This document shows positions 45,877 through 54,265 of a stretch of DNA of 64,000 nucleotides, piece by piece; position 1 is the stretch's first letter, and each line of letters starts with the position of its first letter. The DNA comes from CAZEJS01 sp964512645 (GTDB lineage Bacteria; Actinomycetota; Geothermincolia; Fen-727; Anoxymicrobiaceae). Below the pieces are notes generated by a model. That model worked only from the letters and a program-made list of their open reading frames with translations, was not told the DNA's origin and made no database searches. The translations under genes were made by a program, and so were the position numbers. The DNA lies in NCBI GenBank assembly GCA_964512645.1, contig CAZEJS010000009.1, forward strand, positions 24,575 through 88,574. Direction: 5' to 3'.

Positions 45877-46857
45877 ATGAGCGTGTGTCAGTTCGAAGCG
45901 AAGAGGCCGGCGGCGCGGTGGGGGCTTGCCCCGGCCGGCCTGGTGCTGCTGTTGCTCGCGGCGTGCCTTCTGGCGGCGGGGGCCGGTCCCGCGCGGGCGG
46001 ACGAGGACGGGGAGTTCAAGCCCTCGGTGGTCGAGACGAAGACCATCGCGCTCGGCGAAATGGGCGACGCCCGGGTCACCGTGAGCATCGCGTACAAGGA
46101 CGGCTCCCTGTTCAAGGACGTCAGCAGGCTGGTCCGGAAATACAAGAACTTCATCACCCGGCATTACGACCGGGACAACACGCTCAAGGTGGTCGAGAAC
46201 TTCAAGCAGGAAATTGACAACGCCGGCAGGCGGTTCGTCCTGACTTACCAATCCCCGGGGTACGCTTACAACTGGGGCGAATACTGGTCGGTTGGCGGCA
46301 TGGGGGAGCACAAGCTAACCAGGAAGACCGCCGGCAGCATGGAGTTCGAGTACGACTACCACGCGCGGGGCGACCTCACGTATTACCGCACTGTGGGATA
46401 CAGGTTGATCATGAAGTACAAAGCCCCGAAAGGGGCGAAAGCCCTGCGTTTCGACAGGACGGACGGGCGCGTCAAGTACAGGCTGGACCCGCCGCCGCCG
46501 GGCTTCTTCAGCGCGAACAGGGCGTGGCTTTCGGTCGTGTTCGGCGTTCTCTCGCTGGTTTTCCTGGGGCTCCTGGCCCTGTTCCTGGCGAAGGGGAGAC
46601 GGGGCGCTCTCGCTCCGGGCGGGGCGCCTGGGGCCGCCCGGGAGGCGGCCCCGGGTGAAGCAAGGGCGGAGGTGACTTCTGCTTCCGCCCCGGCGGGTTC
46701 GCCTGCCCGGCGCGCCGTCGTGACGGAAGAGTCCCCCGCGGGCGTATCTCGTGGCGAGGGTGAACCGAGGGGAAGCGAACTGGTCTGCGGCAACTGCGGG
46801 AGGGCCGCGCCCGGAAACAGGAAGTACTGTACCGGTTGCGGCGGTCCTCTTCGCTGA
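45877..46857 (+). CDS. Secreted/membrane protein with C-terminal zinc ribbon
   Basis: 326 residues. A signal sequence (LAPAGLVLLLLAACLLAAG, likely cut after ARA) is followed by an extracellular domain of about 190 residues and a membrane segment (LSVVFGVLSLVFLGLLALFL). A low-complexity Ala/Gly/Pro-rich linker leads to a cytoplasmic zinc ribbon CGNCGRAAPGNRKYCTGCG. This is the reverse of the other zinc-ribbon membrane proteins here, which have the ribbon at the N-terminus. It is in an operon with the transglutaminase-like gene. Function unknown. Confidence 0.75.
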   Translation: MSVCQFEAKRPAARWGLAPAGLVLLLLAACLLAAGAGPARADEDGEFKPSVVETKTIALGEMGDARVTVSIAYKDGSLFKDVSRLVRKYKNFITRHYDRDNTLKVVENFKQEIDNAGRRFVLTYQSPGYAYNWGEYWSVGGMGEHKLTRKTAGSMEFEYDYHARGDLTYYRTVGYRLIMKYKAPKGAKALRFDRTDGRVKYRLDPPPPGFFSANRAWLSVVFGVLSLVFLGLLALFLAKGRRGALAPGGAPGAAREAAPGEARAEVTSASAPAGSPARRAVVTEESPAGVSRGEGEPRGSELVCGNCGRAAPGNRKYCTGCGGPLR

Positions 46858-47040
46858 AGCGGGGAAGAGAGAGGTCTGCCCGGTCGCCGCGGGATGACTC
46901 AGGCGGGGGGTCTTCACCCGAACACCGGGAGCCCCCGAATCGAGACCCGGGCGGAGCCCGCCGGCATCTCGCGACAACAGGCATGCCGGCGCATGGTATG
47001 ATGTCCCGATGTGACAGCCGTTAACAGTGAAGGGAGCGAA

Positions 47041-47436
47041 ATGAAAAAGTTGATGCTGCTGGGCTGTGTCCTGCTCGTCCTCATCCCGGGTCTGGCGATC
47101 GCCGGCTGCGGAGGGAGCGGTGGTGGAGACGCTTCCCAGAGCGCGGAGCAGGCGGTGAAGACGTTTTTCAAGGCGTACGAGGACAAAGACGCCGGAACCA
47201 CCTGGGACCTGCTCTCCTCGGATTCGAAAAAAGAGGTCAAGAAGGCCGACTGGGAAAAATACCTGAAAAGCGCGGATGACGTGAAGTTCAGCGTTGGCAA
47301 GGTCACGGTCAGCGGCGACAAGGCTACAGCCAGCGTCACCGCAAACCTTGTCGGGGAGCAGAGCACGGAGAACGTGCCCCTGGTGAAGGAGAACGGGGCC
47401 TGGAAAGTCGATATGGCAGGGATAGATGCCAAGTAG
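47041..47436 (+). CDS. Lipoprotein with NTF2-like (DUF4878-type) domain
   Basis: 131 residues from ATG 47041. The lipoprotein signal MKKLMLLGCVLLVLIPGLAI is followed by the lipobox AGC. The mature domain EQAVKTFFKAYEDKDAGTTWDLL, VTVSGDKATASVTANL and ENGAWKVDMAGID is the pattern of NTF2-like DUF4878 lipoproteins. They are found on the outer face of the membrane and have no defined activity. GAAGGGAG precedes the ATG. A strong terminator follows. Confidence 0.82.
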   Translation: MKKLMLLGCVLLVLIPGLAIAGCGGSGGGDASQSAEQAVKTFFKAYEDKDAGTTWDLLSSDSKKEVKKADWEKYLKSADDVKFSVGKVTVSGDKATASVTANLVGEQSTENVPLVKENGAWKVDMAGIDAK

Positions 47437-47452
47437 GCGGAAGGGTATGCAG

Positions 47453-47483
47453 GGCGGCGGCCTCCGGGCCGCCGCCTTTTCTT
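47453..47483 (+). terminator. Rho-independent terminator
   Basis: A 10-bp GC stem (GGCGGCGGCC/GGCCGCCGCC, loop TCCG) followed by TTTTCTT, 16 bases after the lipoprotein stop. Confidence 0.88.
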
Positions 47484-47550
47484 ATATGTGCCGGGCATGC
47501 GCACTCCGCCGGGCCTTCCCCGGCGCATGGGCGACCTGACGGGCCCGGCT

Positions 47551-48285
47551 TCATTCCACCCCGTGGTATTTGCGCACCGCCCGGAAGATCTCGTTGATCT
47601 GCTCGCCCACCGCCCGGGGGTCCTTCACGTAGTCCGCGTTGGCCTCGCGCAAAGTGGCTTCGCTGATGGCGCCCGCCTCGACCACCTCTCGTCCCGCGGC
47701 GAACACCGCTTCGAGGTTCGGTTCCACTCTTTCGGGTTCGCTCGCGAGGAGAGACGCCGCGGGAAAGTAGAACTCGCCGAGCAGTTCCGCGTGCATGTTC
47801 TCGCAGATCCGCCGGAAATGCAGGGCGATGGGATCGAAGTGCTTCCGCTCCGGGAAACCGCAAGTGGATATCACCACCACCTTTCCTTTCCGCGGCGGGG
47901 CGGGGTGGTAAGAGCGGTCGCCGGCGTACTCGAAGAACGGTGGAGTGTAAGCTACGAAGCGGTCGAACATCGCCTTCATCTGAGCGGTCATTCCATCGAC
48001 GTACACGGGGCTCGCGAATACGCCGAGGTCGGCGCCGGCCGTCCTGGCCGCGACGGAGGGCATGTCGTCCTTCTGTTTGCACACTCCCGGGTTCTCGAAC
48101 CAGCACCGAAGACAGCCGGTGCACGGCCGTATCTTCAGCTTCGCGGGATACAGAACCTCGGACTCGGCGCCTGCGCTCTCGGCGCCGGCAAGGAACCTGC
48201 GGACGACGATGTCGGTCATCCCCTTCCGGGCGCGAGGGCTCCCGTTCGCCGCCAGGATCGTTCTAATCCCCTTTTCCCCGGTCAT
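47551..48285 (-). CDS. Iron-sulfur flavoprotein / NADPH-dependent FMN reductase family
   Basis: 244 residues of flavodoxin-like fold. The FMN-binding start is ILAANGSPRARKGMTD. A compact cysteine cluster (CTGCLRCWFENPGVC) matches the 4Fe-4S motif of iron-sulfur flavoproteins, and ASPVYVDGMTAQMKAMFDRF is characteristic. It transfers electrons, partners unknown. It is 14 bases downstream of the selenoprotein-like gene on the same strand, so the two probably form an operon and a possible redox pair (inference). Confidence 0.85.
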   Translation of the reverse strand: MTGEKGIRTILAANGSPRARKGMTDIVVRRFLAGAESAGAESEVLYPAKLKIRPCTGCLRCWFENPGVCKQKDDMPSVAARTAGADLGVFASPVYVDGMTAQMKAMFDRFVAYTPPFFEYAGDRSYHPAPPRKGKVVVISTCGFPERKHFDPIALHFRRICENMHAELLGEFYFPAASLLASEPERVEPNLEAVFAAGREVVEAGAISEATLREANADYVKDPRAVGEQINEIFRAVRKYHGVE

Positions 48286-48299
48286 CGTACCTCCATTGA

Positions 48300-48791
48300 C
48301 TATTGCTCCCGAAGCCGGTCGAGGACCGCGAACAGGTCCTCGTCGGCGGCGAAGTCCGTCTGCGTCCGACCCACGTACACATACTCCACGATCCTGTCCG
48401 TTCCGACCACCACCTCGGCCGGCCTGGCGATGTTGACCGATTCGAAGTTCACCCGCACCCAGACCCCGTACGCCTTCACGACCTCCCGGCGGACGTCGGA
48501 CAGCACCGGGAACGGGTAGTGGTTCTTCTTCAGGAATTCCCGCATCCGTGCCAGGCTCTCGGCGAGGATAACGACGGCGCGCGCTCCCCGGTTTTCTATC
48601 TCGAAATAATTATCCCGTATATGACCCATATACGCGCGGCAGTGCGGTCACCAGGTCCCCCTGCCGAACACCACGAGCAGTGGACCTTCCAGCAGTTCTG
48701 CGAGGCTCACCTCTTCGCCGGTGGAAGCGTCGGTGAGGGTGAAATCGGGGGCCCGGTCGCCTGCGCCGAGCACCTTGTTCTTCCGGGGCAT
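48300..48791 (-). CDS. Candidate selenoprotein: AhpC/TSA (peroxiredoxin-like) family, UxxC
   Basis: Reading from ATG 48791 (GGAGGTGA 4 bases upstream) gives 163 residues with one in-frame TGA at 48650-48648, codon 48. Both sides are the same thioredoxin-fold protein: APDFTLTDASTGEEVSLAEL, then VVFGRGTW-TGA-PHCRAYM, then YPFPVLSDVRREVVKAYGV. In family members the TGA position is the redox Cys of WCPHC. Read as selenocysteine it yields UPHC (UxxC). A hairpin follows 20 nt downstream. Conventional calling would report only 48300-48629. A nonsense mutation or sequencing error is the alternative. The conserved reading downstream and the hairpin favour selenocysteine. Confidence 0.82.
48616..48634 (-). 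promoter_or_regulatory. Candidate bacterial SECIS hairpin
   Basis: On the minus strand CGTATAT and ATATACG form a 7-bp perfect stem around loop GGGTC. The loop starts 20 nt after the TGA and has G at its first positions, as in bacterial SECIS elements. It stands out as AT-rich in a GC-rich gene. Confidence 0.7.
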
Positions 48792-49234
48792 CGGGTCACC
48801 TCCCGGTCGGGCTCGCCATGCGAGCGCTGTCGTTGCCTGGGTCCTTCGCGCGGAGGGGCGTGCCGCCCCGGCGTCGCCGGCTCCCGTTGGCGGTGCCGGC
48901 CGGAGTCGGTGGCGGCGAAGCGGCCAATCCGGCGCCTCTATATCATGCTCACGTGAGCAGGTGTCGGCGCAACCTCTCGTCGCGGCGGCGCCGGGCGATC
49001 CGGGGCGGGAATCGCGGCCCGGTGCCCGGAGCGCGCCACGGACGCTTCGTGCTCGGCTCCGCGGGGGTCCGGCCTCGCGGCCCCGCCTTGCCGTCGAGCC
49101 TTCTCACACTTTTCCGGCAGAAGATATACTTCTATTTGAGGCACGATGCGCGGCGGGAGAGGCGGAGCGAGACGGGGTTCCCGCGCCCCTGCGGGTTCGA
49201 GAGGGCCGGTCGTTATGTTCCAGGAGGATAAGGG
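48792..49234. other. Intergenic region between divergent genes
   Basis: 443 bases without a convincing gene between the divergent selenoprotein-like gene and the zinc-ribbon gene. It contains the palindrome GCTCACGTGAGC at 48947-48958 beside an AT-rich TATATCAT, possibly a regulatory site. A TATACT-like element lies near 49128. Otherwise it is GC-rich with no clear structure. Confidence 0.5.
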
Positions 49235-50011
49235 ATGGCCAGATGTCCTGAATGCGGCGCCGACAACCCCGAGGGCGCCGCTTTCTGCGGGTTGTGCGCG
49301 GGGTCGTTCGAGCGGGGAAAGGACAACCCGGCCAAGCAGGCGCGGGAGAAGTGGAGCTCGATCGACGAGCTCGATTTTTCAGGGCACGACCGCCGGTCCC
49401 GGGGGTTCGTCCTGGGGGCGTGCGCGTTCGCGGTAATCGCGGTCGCCGCCATCGCCGGGGTGCTCGTCGTCAGCCACATCGAGAGAACCGCCGAAGGCCT
49501 CAAAGAGTACGTCAGCAGGTATTCCGCCGTCTCGTTCAAGTACCCCTCCAGCTGGGAGACGAAGGACTTCAACTACCTCCGTACGATGAACAGGGGCGAG
49601 GAACTGGATCCCCACATGGGCAACGAGGTCGTCCTCATGAAAAGAGGACACACGGTATACCGCCACCTGCTGATAGTCTCGAGCCTGGACTCGCCTTACA
49701 AAAAACAGGGCTGGCCGGAGGTTGAGAACGCGCTGGAGACGGACAAGCAGCAGTCCGGCCCCGACAACAGGACGGACGTCACGTTCATCAAGCTTGGGCT
49801 GCCGGCTTCGCTGAACGCCAACGGGATCGGCGCGACTTACACTGTCATCCCCGCGATGGGACCCGAGCTGTTCCAGATGGAAGGCATGGTCCTGAAGGAC
49901 GACATTATGTACACGTTCGCGTTCACCACACCGCTCAAGGGAGGAGGCTCCGACGAGGGGGAGGCGCGGGCCGTCTTCGCCAGATTGATGCAGAGCGTCT
50001 CTTTCAGGTGA
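49235..50011 (+). CDS. Zinc-ribbon, single-span membrane protein
   Basis: 258 residues. An N-terminal zinc ribbon (CPECGADNPEGAAFCGLC) and a charged linker precede one membrane segment (LGACAFAVIAVAAIAGVLVV). An outward domain of about 170 residues begins YSAVSFKYPSSWETKDF and ends ARAVFARLMQSVSFR. This outer part resembles PsbP-like/DUF1795-type stress domains in its FKYPSSW start; that match is tentative. AGGAGG lies upstream of the ATG. Monocistronic. Confidence 0.75.
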   Translation: MARCPECGADNPEGAAFCGLCAGSFERGKDNPAKQAREKWSSIDELDFSGHDRRSRGFVLGACAFAVIAVAAIAGVLVVSHIERTAEGLKEYVSRYSAVSFKYPSSWETKDFNYLRTMNRGEELDPHMGNEVVLMKRGHTVYRHLLIVSSLDSPYKKQGWPEVENALETDKQQSGPDNRTDVTFIKLGLPASLNANGIGATYTVIPAMGPELFQMEGMVLKDDIMYTFAFTTPLKGGGSDEGEARAVFARLMQSVSFR

Positions 50012-50264
50012 GCACCCGGGGGGATGCGGACTGCCCGGGTTCCCGACGGCTTCGCGGGCGGTGGATCCCCGGGGATGCCGGACGGTGGAAACCTTTCACC
50101 GTCGGGGGAGGGCCGGGGGGAGCAATCGCGTAGTGAGTGGATAGGGCCGACGCCCGCGACGGGGGTGTGCAGGCGGGCGGTCCGGGCGGGTGAGGTACTC
50201 AGGCGGTGCGCGGCTTTTCGCGGTGTCCGGGTCCGAGGTGCGTGCGGTGGGTCACGACGACAGG

Positions 50265-52118
50265 ATGAAGGTGCTCGTGATCGAGCACGACGAGTCCGAT
50301 GCCGGGCTGATCGGGGGCATACTCGAGCGCGAACTTGCGGCCGAAGTTAGCGTAGCGCCGGACGCCGCGGCCGCCCGCAGGAAGATCTCGGACGAGGTTT
50401 TCGACATCGTAACCCTGGAATGCGGGCTCCCCGATGGGTCCGGCCTCGAGCTCCTGGAAGATATCGCCGAAGGCGAAGATAACCCGCCTGTGGTGGTGGT
50501 GAGCGGCCTCGACGAGGCCAGGCTGGCTGCGCGCTCGTTCGAGCTGGGCGCGGCGGGATACGTGCTCAAAGACTTCGAGCTGCCGCAGTCACTGGCGGCG
50601 GCCGTCCAGGACGCCTTCTCCAGGGCCGCGCTCGACCGCGCCAGGATGGAGATGGACAGGGAAAGGGCGGTTACCGACCTGGCCATCAACGAGCTCGAGG
50701 AGATCTTCTGCACGCTGGACAACTCGGGGCGCCTGACCGGCTGGAACAGGAGGCTCAAAGAGCTCACCGGTCTGCGGGACAGCGACCTCCATCTCCTTGC
50801 CGGGGAGAAGGTGTTCGATGTGCCGGGGGGCTCGCCCGCGGGGCTGGACGCCGGTGGCATTCTGCGGTCGGGCGCTGACATGACCGTCGCCCGGGTTCGC
50901 ATCAAAGGACGCGAGGGGCAGGCGCTCTCCTGCGAGTTCACGGCAGTCGTGTTGAGGGATCCCGCGGGGAAGATTATTGGGACCGCCGCACTTGGGAGGC
51001 TGCTGGAGGGCGACCGGGAAGCCGGGTCCGCCGCGGATGGACAGAGAGAGATGGCGGACCTGACTTTCGAAATGATCCTCAGGATGGACGCCGGCGGCGT
51101 CCTCACGTTCGTCAACGAGGCGGCCTGCGCGTTCTTCGGCCGGCCGGCGGACAGCCTGCTGGGGACCAGCGCTGAAGAGCTACTGAGGCCCGAGGACCTG
51201 CGGAGGATACGCGACGGCTCGACGTTCAGGACCCTGGCAAGCGGAAGGCCCGTCTCGGGCCTGGTGACTCACATGAAGACCCCGGCCGGGTGGCGCTACG
51301 TGGAATGGACGCTGGCGCCGATATACGTGGACGCCGAGTGGACGGGCACGCAGGTCACCGGCAGGGACATTACCCGGCACGAGCTCACAGAGCGCTTCCT
51401 GCGCCACGTCAACCTGGAGCTGGACGCCTACGCCCATACGGTGTCGCACGATCTCCGCGGGCCGCTCTCGGGGATAATGCTTGCGGCTGACACCCTGAGG
51501 GTTCTCCTGCGGGAGGGCAGTAGCGAGGAGAGGGCGGCGCTGATTGACGAAATGGCGAGGGTCATCTGCGACTACTCGGAGGAAGCGGGGTCGCTGGTCA
51601 GGAACATGCTGGATCTTGCGGAGAGGACCCAGGTCCCCGGCGAGGTGGAAGACCTCGAGGTTGGTGACGTGTTGGACAGGGTCTTGAGCGACCTCGGCGC
51701 CGACCTCTCCCTCAGGGGCATGGAGGTCGCGGTTGATGACGACATGGGCCGGGTGAGGGCCAACAGGACCCAGTTGTACCAGGTGTTCACGAACCTTGTA
51801 CGGAACGCCGTCGATCACGGCGGTGATCGGGAAGCGCCTTTTCTGGAGGTGAGGAGGCTCGCGGACAGGGAGCGATGCCACAGGTTCCTGGTGCGCGACA
51901 ACGGCAGCGGGATACCCGAGGACAGGCTGGATTCGGTGTTCAAGCCGTTCGAAAGGTCGGCCGGTTCAAGGGGCAGGGGCATCGGCCTGGCGACCGTTGA
52001 CAAGCTGGTCAAGTCGTACGGCGGTTACGTCAGGGCCTACAACCGGGACGGGGCCTGTCTCGAGTTCGGCATCCGCGATTTCGAGGACGCCGGCTCCTCG
52101 GGACCGGGGGACGGATGA
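50265..52118 (+). CDS. Hybrid receiver-PAS-PAS-histidine kinase with altered receiver
   Basis: 617 residues from ATG 50265. Residues 1-120 are a response-regulator receiver in which the phosphoacceptor position is Glu (IVTLECGLPDGSG; Asp is normal), while the acidic pair appears as EHDESD. Two PAS domains follow (LEEIFCTLDNSGRLTGWNR and MILRMDAGGVLTFVNEA). The kinase core follows with the H-box HTVSHDLRGPLSG, N-box NLVRNAVDHGG, G1 RDNGSGIPED and G2 GRGIGLATV. No membrane segment, so it is cytoplasmic. No partner regulator lies next to it. An open frame upstream to 50190 lacks domain support. Confidence 0.87.
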   Translation: MKVLVIEHDESDAGLIGGILERELAAEVSVAPDAAAARRKISDEVFDIVTLECGLPDGSGLELLEDIAEGEDNPPVVVVSGLDEARLAARSFELGAAGYVLKDFELPQSLAAAVQDAFSRAALDRARMEMDRERAVTDLAINELEEIFCTLDNSGRLTGWNRRLKELTGLRDSDLHLLAGEKVFDVPGGSPAGLDAGGILRSGADMTVARVRIKGREGQALSCEFTAVVLRDPAGKIIGTAALGRLLEGDREAGSAADGQREMADLTFEMILRMDAGGVLTFVNEAACAFFGRPADSLLGTSAEELLRPEDLRRIRDGSTFRTLASGRPVSGLVTHMKTPAGWRYVEWTLAPIYVDAEWTGTQVTGRDITRHELTERFLRHVNLELDAYAHTVSHDLRGPLSGIMLAADTLRVLLREGSSEERAALIDEMARVICDYSEEAGSLVRNMLDLAERTQVPGEVEDLEVGDVLDRVLSDLGADLSLRGMEVAVDDDMGRVRANRTQLYQVFTNLVRNAVDHGGDREAPFLEVRRLADRERCHRFLVRDNGSGIPEDRLDSVFKPFERSAGSRGRGIGLATVDKLVKSYGGYVRAYNRDGACLEFGIRDFEDAGSSGPGDG

Positions 52119-52317
52119 GGCGCGCCTGCGAAAACCGGCGGGCGTGGCGTCCTGGACGCCGACGGTAACCGGAGCTTCGCGGAACAATCGCCCGTCCCGT
52201 CACCGCGGTAGCCGTCAGCCGGTCGTCCAGGCGTCCGGAACCCCCGCTCCACACGTGCTCTGATATGCTGAAGGCCACGTGGGAGGCGAACCTGGCGGCC
52301 GGGCGAGGAGGATCAAG

Positions 52318-53313
52318 ATGCGTACGAGAATGACCGAGCTTTTCGGCATAGAGCATCCGGTGATGTGCGGAGGGATGATGTGGCTTGCCCTCCCGCCCCT
52401 GTGCGCGGCTGTTTCCAACGCGGGTGCGCTGGGTAACCTCACCGCTGGCAACTACGATTCGGGCCGGGAGCTGGCCGGCGCTATAGATGAGACGAGGAAA
52501 CTCACGGACATGCCCTTCTGCGTGAACATCACCCTGCTGCCGTCGGTACGCATCACCAGGGAGCTGCACCAGGAGTACTTCGACGTCTGCTGCGAGCGGG
52601 GGGTCGCCGCCCTGGAGATATCCGGAGCCCCGATCGACAGGTACCTCGGGGCCGGGGCCGTCGAGAAGGCCAGGGCTTCGGGGGTGAAGCTGGTGCACAA
52701 GCTGGGTTCGGTAAGGCACGCCGCGCACGCGGAGTCCGCGGGGTACGACGCCGTGATCGCCGCCGGGATAGAAGAGGGCGGCCATCCCTTGAGCGACGAC
52801 GTGACCTGCATGACGCTGACCCCAAGGATCAGCGACACGGTGGGGATACCCGTGATAACCGCAGGCGGCGTCGCAGACGCCCGCGGCCTGGCGGCGGCGA
52901 TAGCGCTCGGCGGCGAGGGGGTGATGATGGCTTCGAGGTTCATTGCCACGGATGAATGTCCGGCGCATCCCAGGATCAAGGAGGAGCTGGTGGCCCGCCG
53001 GGAGAACGACACCACGCTGATCTGCCGTTCGATCAACCTGCAGATGCGCTGCCTCAAGAACGATATAGCCAGGAAGGTCCTGGAGGTCGAAGCGGGCAAC
53101 GGGACATTGGAAGAGATCCTGCCGTTCATGATAGGGGAGCGCTCGAAGGAGGCATGGGCCACCGGGGACGTGGAGATGGCCCCCCTGGCGGTGGGGCAGT
53201 CGATCGGCCTGATAGACGATGTGGTGAGTTGCGAGGAGCTCGTAAGCAGGATGGTCACCGGGGCGGAGGCCATCTTCGAGCGCTCCGCCGCCCGCGCGGG
53301 AGGACCTGATTGA
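52318..53313 (+). CDS. Nitronate monooxygenase family FMN enzyme
   Basis: 331 residues of the NMO/FabK-like TIM barrel. It has FGIEHPVMCGGMMWLA at the start, KLVHKLGSVRHA, the active-site GIEEGGHPLSDD with its conserved His, and PVITAGGVADARGLAAAIALG for FMN phosphate binding. The enzyme oxidises alkyl nitronates or acts as an FMN reductase-like protein. AGGAGG precedes ATG 52318. It is coupled to the hydrolase gene, which starts at its stop codon. Confidence 0.87.
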   Translation: MRTRMTELFGIEHPVMCGGMMWLALPPLCAAVSNAGALGNLTAGNYDSGRELAGAIDETRKLTDMPFCVNITLLPSVRITRELHQEYFDVCCERGVAALEISGAPIDRYLGAGAVEKARASGVKLVHKLGSVRHAAHAESAGYDAVIAAGIEEGGHPLSDDVTCMTLTPRISDTVGIPVITAGGVADARGLAAAIALGGEGVMMASRFIATDECPAHPRIKEELVARRENDTTLICRSINLQMRCLKNDIARKVLEVEAGNGTLEEILPFMIGERSKEAWATGDVEMAPLAVGQSIGLIDDVVSCEELVSRMVTGAEAIFERSAARAGGPD

Positions 53314-54173
53314 ATACCGCCGAGTCGTTGCGGGCAGGCGCTTCCTGGGTACGGGCTATTGCGTCCTACGTCCCCTGGCGGCTCCGCTACCGCCGGGCGT
53401 CTCATGGGCGGGTCCCGGCCGGTGACATCAGCATATTCTACCGACGCTACGGCGCCGGCGATCCCGTGCTTCTGCTGCACGGCGGGTTCATGCTCTGCGA
53501 GTCGTGGCTCGCGCAGGTCCCCGGACTGGCGGACGGTTATCAGGTGGTGGCGATGGATTCCAGGGGACACGGGCGCACGACGCTCGGCAGCCGCCGGTTG
53601 ACTTACCGGCAGCTCGGGCGGGACGCCGCCGCGTTCATCGAAGCGATGGGCATCGGGCCGGCCAACCTGGTAGGCACCAGTGACGGCGGGACCGCGGCGC
53701 TTCATCTGGCGATCGAGAGGCCCGACCTCGTCAGCAGCGTTGCGCTGCTGGGGACGCCTTTCAACACCGCCAACTACACGCCGGGGGCATGGCGCGCGAT
53801 CCATCGGTTCCTCAGGCCGCGCTCGCCCGCGCTGTTGTTCACAAGGTGTCTTCGCCGGGTGTTGAGCCCCGAGCGCGGGACCTGGGGCGTTTTCTACGAG
53901 ATGATGAAGGAGATGTGGCTCACTCTCCCGGACCTCACCGTCGAAGACCTGGGGCGAATACGCGCTCCGGTCCTTGTCGTGGGATGTGACCGGGACGAGT
54001 TCCTTTCCGGCAGTGATGACCCGTTGCGGGTGTTCAGGCAGACCGCGCGGGCCATCCCCGGCGCGAGGCTGGTCGTTATCGAGGGGGGAACCCATACCGT
54101 GAACCTCGACATGCCCGCAGTAACGACGGATGTGATACTGGGCTTTCTGCGCGGGCTTCCGGCGAGGGTGTAA
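53310..54173 (+). CDS. Alpha/beta hydrolase
   Basis: 287 residues from TTG 53310 (4-base overlap with the preceding stop). Motifs are PVLLLHGGFM (oxyanion hole), VVAMDSRGHGRT, nucleophile elbow VGTSDGGTAALH, the acid region VVGCDRDEFL and the catalytic His in IEGGTHTVNL. An N-terminal stretch of about 35 residues precedes the fold without a clear signal. The substrate is unknown. It is co-transcribed with nitronate monooxygenase. Confidence 0.87.
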   Translation: MNTAESLRAGASWVRAIASYVPWRLRYRRASHGRVPAGDISIFYRRYGAGDPVLLLHGGFMLCESWLAQVPGLADGYQVVAMDSRGHGRTTLGSRRLTYRQLGRDAAAFIEAMGIGPANLVGTSDGGTAALHLAIERPDLVSSVALLGTPFNTANYTPGAWRAIHRFLRPRSPALLFTRCLRRVLSPERGTWGVFYEMMKEMWLTLPDLTVEDLGRIRAPVLVVGCDRDEFLSGSDDPLRVFRQTARAIPGARLVVIEGGTHTVNLDMPAVTTDVILGFLRGLPARV

Positions 54174-54265
54174 ATCGACTTCAGCCGTGGGATGCCGCGA
54201 GGGCGCGGGGCGTGAGGAGGCCGAGCTCCAGGTCGCAGGGCGTTCTGTCGTTCATCAGCGACACC

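Noticed and set aside
48300..48629. A 109-residue protein starting at the internal ATG 48629
   Set aside because: It lacks the N-terminal half of the thioredoxin fold and has no ribosome site. The upstream sequence in the same frame, through the TGA, completes the family, so a longer selenoprotein gene explains it better.
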